From positions 726 through 14,414 of the forward strand of contig DHYQ01000021.1 in assembly GCA_002414205.1 (NCBI GenBank): a DNA stretch of 13,689 nt. The letters are read 5' to 3'. The notes below the pieces were generated by a model. The model had not been told where the DNA came from and searched no databases. It was given only the letters and a program-made list of their open reading frames with translations. The stretch comes from Gallionellaceae bacterium UBA5126. GTDB taxonomy: Bacteria; Pseudomonadota; Gammaproteobacteria; Burkholderiales; Gallionellaceae. This document shows positions 12,353 through 13,689 of this stretch, in pieces; within the stretch, counting starts at the first letter, position 1; the number at the start of each line of letters is the position of its first letter. Made by a program: the position numbers and the translations under genes.

Positions 12353-13689
12353 CGGTGTTGCTCCTCAAAATGTGCGGCGATTCGCTTCAGTTCCGGTACG
12401 CAAGAGCCGCATTGCGTACCACAGCGCAAGGTTTGTTGCAGGGCAGGCACACCGCCGCCCCGCGCCAGTTGTTGCTGGATGTCGTTTTCCGCCACATCCA
12501 GACAGGTGCAGACGATGCGTCCGCGTGTGGGGGTTTGGCCGGGTGGCTCGCGTTGCGGCGACAGCAGCCAGCGCCGCTCGGCCTGCACATCGCGCCCCTG
12601 CCCCAGCCATTCCTTCAGCCAGCTACCCGCTGCTATTTCCCCGCCCAGACGCAAACAATCCAGTTGCCCGTCGCGTAGGCGCAGCCGTTTATCCACGCCG
12701 CTGGCGACATCGCGGTAGTGCAAATCGCTGGTGGACAAATCCAGCAGCGCATCCAGCTCGGCCAGCCAATCCGCTGAGGGTGCCGCCGCCAAATCCGCCC
12801 GCAGCACCAGCACCGCCTGCTGCGGCCCGCCGTACCAGCCCAGAGTGGCGTAGTCGCAACGTGCCAGCCAGGCCTGCAAAGCGGGCTGCAAAGTCGCATC
12901 GCGGCACAACACCAGCAGCGGCCAGGGCAGATCACACTTCCGCACTTGCACGGCGGCCTGCTTCAAGGCCGGTTGCGCGGAAAACGGGTCGCACACCGCC
13001 GCCGTCACGGCATTTACCCCGGCCCCATTCATCCAGCGCGGCCCCCAGTGCATAGGCAAAAACACCTGCCCCGGCGGGCAATCTGCCTCGCTTTGCACCC
13101 GCACCTTGAGTTGTCCCGCCGCACTGCGCACCTCCGCCACGTCCCCGTCGCGCAAACCCCGCGCCGCCATATCGTCCGGCGACAGACTCAACAGCGGCTC
13201 GCCAACATGGTTGAACAGCTTGGGCACCCGCCCGCTGCGGCTCATGCCATGCCACTGGTCACGCAAGCGACCGCTATTCAGATGCAGCGGGAACTCTGCC
13301 GTGACGGGGCTGGGCGAGGCTTGCGGCAGCACAAACTGCGCCCGTCCGCTGGCGGTGGGAAAACGCCCATCGGCATACAGCCGCGCCTGTCCCGCCGTGG
13401 CCGCTGCCGGGTAGGGCCATTGCTGCGGCGCGGCTTCCAGCACGGCATAGCTCAAACCGCCGATGTCTAGATCGCGCCCGACGGTGCTGGCGCGGTGTTC
13501 GTTGAAAATATCTTCCTCATCAGCAAAATTCAGCGGACACGCCACGCCCAGCCGCGCCGCCAGGCGCTGGGCAAATGCCTGGGCAATGGCCCAATCCGGG
13601 CGCGCTTCTCCCGGCGCAGGCACGGCGGCACGCACACGGGCAATGCCGCGCTCGGAATTGGTCTGCGTGCCGGATTTTTCGCCCCAGGT
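12349..13689 (-). CDS. nasA: Assimilatory nitrate reductase catalytic subunit, C-terminal part (runs off right edge)
   Basis: The frame is open from the window edge to the TGA at 12351-12349, giving 446 residues of a molybdopterin oxidoreductase. At the edge it reads TWGEKSGTQTNSERGIAR, a phrase typical of nitrate reductases of the NasA/NapA type. Next comes the molybdopterin-dinucleotide-binding domain (LHLNSGRLRDQWHGMSRSG, about residues 135-153 of this fragment). The C-terminus carries a BFD-like [2Fe-2S] domain (CTC at 394-396, CGSC at 427-430), as in the Klebsiella-type NasA. With nirB directly behind it, the product reduces nitrate to nitrite in the cytoplasm for nitrogen assimilation. 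The missing N-terminal half should hold the [4Fe-4S] cluster and active site. Confidence 0.9.
   Translation of the reverse strand, partial: TWGEKSGTQTNSERGIARVRAAVPAPGEARPDWAIAQAFAQRLAARLGVACPLNFADEEDIFNEHRASTVGRDLDIGGLSYAVLEAAPQQWPYPAAATAGQARLYADGRFPTASGRAQFVLPQASPSPVTAEFPLHLNSGRLRDQWHGMSRSGRVPKLFNHVGEPLLSLSPDDMAARGLRDGDVAEVRSAAGQLKVRVQSEADCPPGQVFLPMHWGPRWMNGAGVNAVTAAVCDPFSAQPALKQAAVQVRKCDLPWPLLVLCRDATLQPALQAWLARCDYATLGWYGGPQQAVLVLRADLAAAPSADWLAELDALLDLSTSDLHYRDVASGVDKRLRLRDGQLDCLRLGGEIAAGSWLKEWLGQGRDVQAERRWLLSPQREPPGQTPTRGRIVCTCLDVAENDIQQQLARGGGVPALQQTLRCGTQCGSCVPELKRIAAHFEEQHR

Noticed and set aside
11768..12718. 316-codon plus-strand open frame
   Set aside because: It is antisense across the nasA/nirB junction, with low-complexity His/Gln/Arg content typical of shadow frames.

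Overview
The window looks like a chromosomal stretch of a moderately GC-rich gammaproteobacterium. A GreB of the 'WAASNGDRSENGDY' type, an assimilatory nasA-nirB-nirD operon and a GGDEF-hemerythrin protein fit that group. A Thiothrix-like or related sulfur bacterium is possible, but this is a guess from gene style and not shown by the sequence.

Layout. (1) 1-1080, minus strand: greB followed by the start of a DUF2157-type membrane protein gene that runs off the left edge. (2) 1114-4403, plus strand: a gene for a diguanylate cyclase fused to a complete hemerythrin oxygen/redox sensor. Three closely spaced genes for exported proteins follow, the last a DUF2145 protein with a papain-like His/Cys pair. 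A GC hairpin ends the block. (3) About 4600-9555, plus strand: an accessory island of miniature Rhs-type polymorphic toxin modules. (4) 9565-13689, minus strand: nasA (partial, off the right edge), nirB and nirD, joined by two ATGA overlaps, for assimilatory reduction of nitrate to nitrite to ammonium. Terminator-like hairpins lie between nirD and the island.

The island is the interesting part. Its one intact toxin-like gene (6237-7814) encodes only 525 residues: a Sec signal peptide, two choice-of-anchor-D/HYDIN-like Ig domains, a bare ~110-residue RHS-associated core and a 142-residue variable tip. It lacks the long YD-repeat shell of ordinary Rhs proteins. Around it lie broken relatives. 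One is a 5'-truncated, frameshifted copy with a different tip (4600-5624). One is a shredded copy reduced to a core scrap, an IS3-family transposase tail and a toxin tip end (8497-8812). One is a 3'-truncated copy holding only the signal peptide and first Ig domain (9169-9555). Each of the three tips is followed at once by a different small gene (5656, 7815, 8814) in the position of an immunity gene. The predicted locations of these products differ: inner membrane, exported, cytosolic. Long near-identical direct repeats (core-core and N-terminus to N-terminus) could let tips be exchanged by recombination.

Tip, immunity and compact-Rhs functions are inferred from layout and recognisable Rhs motifs. 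I could not assign any tip to a named toxin family.
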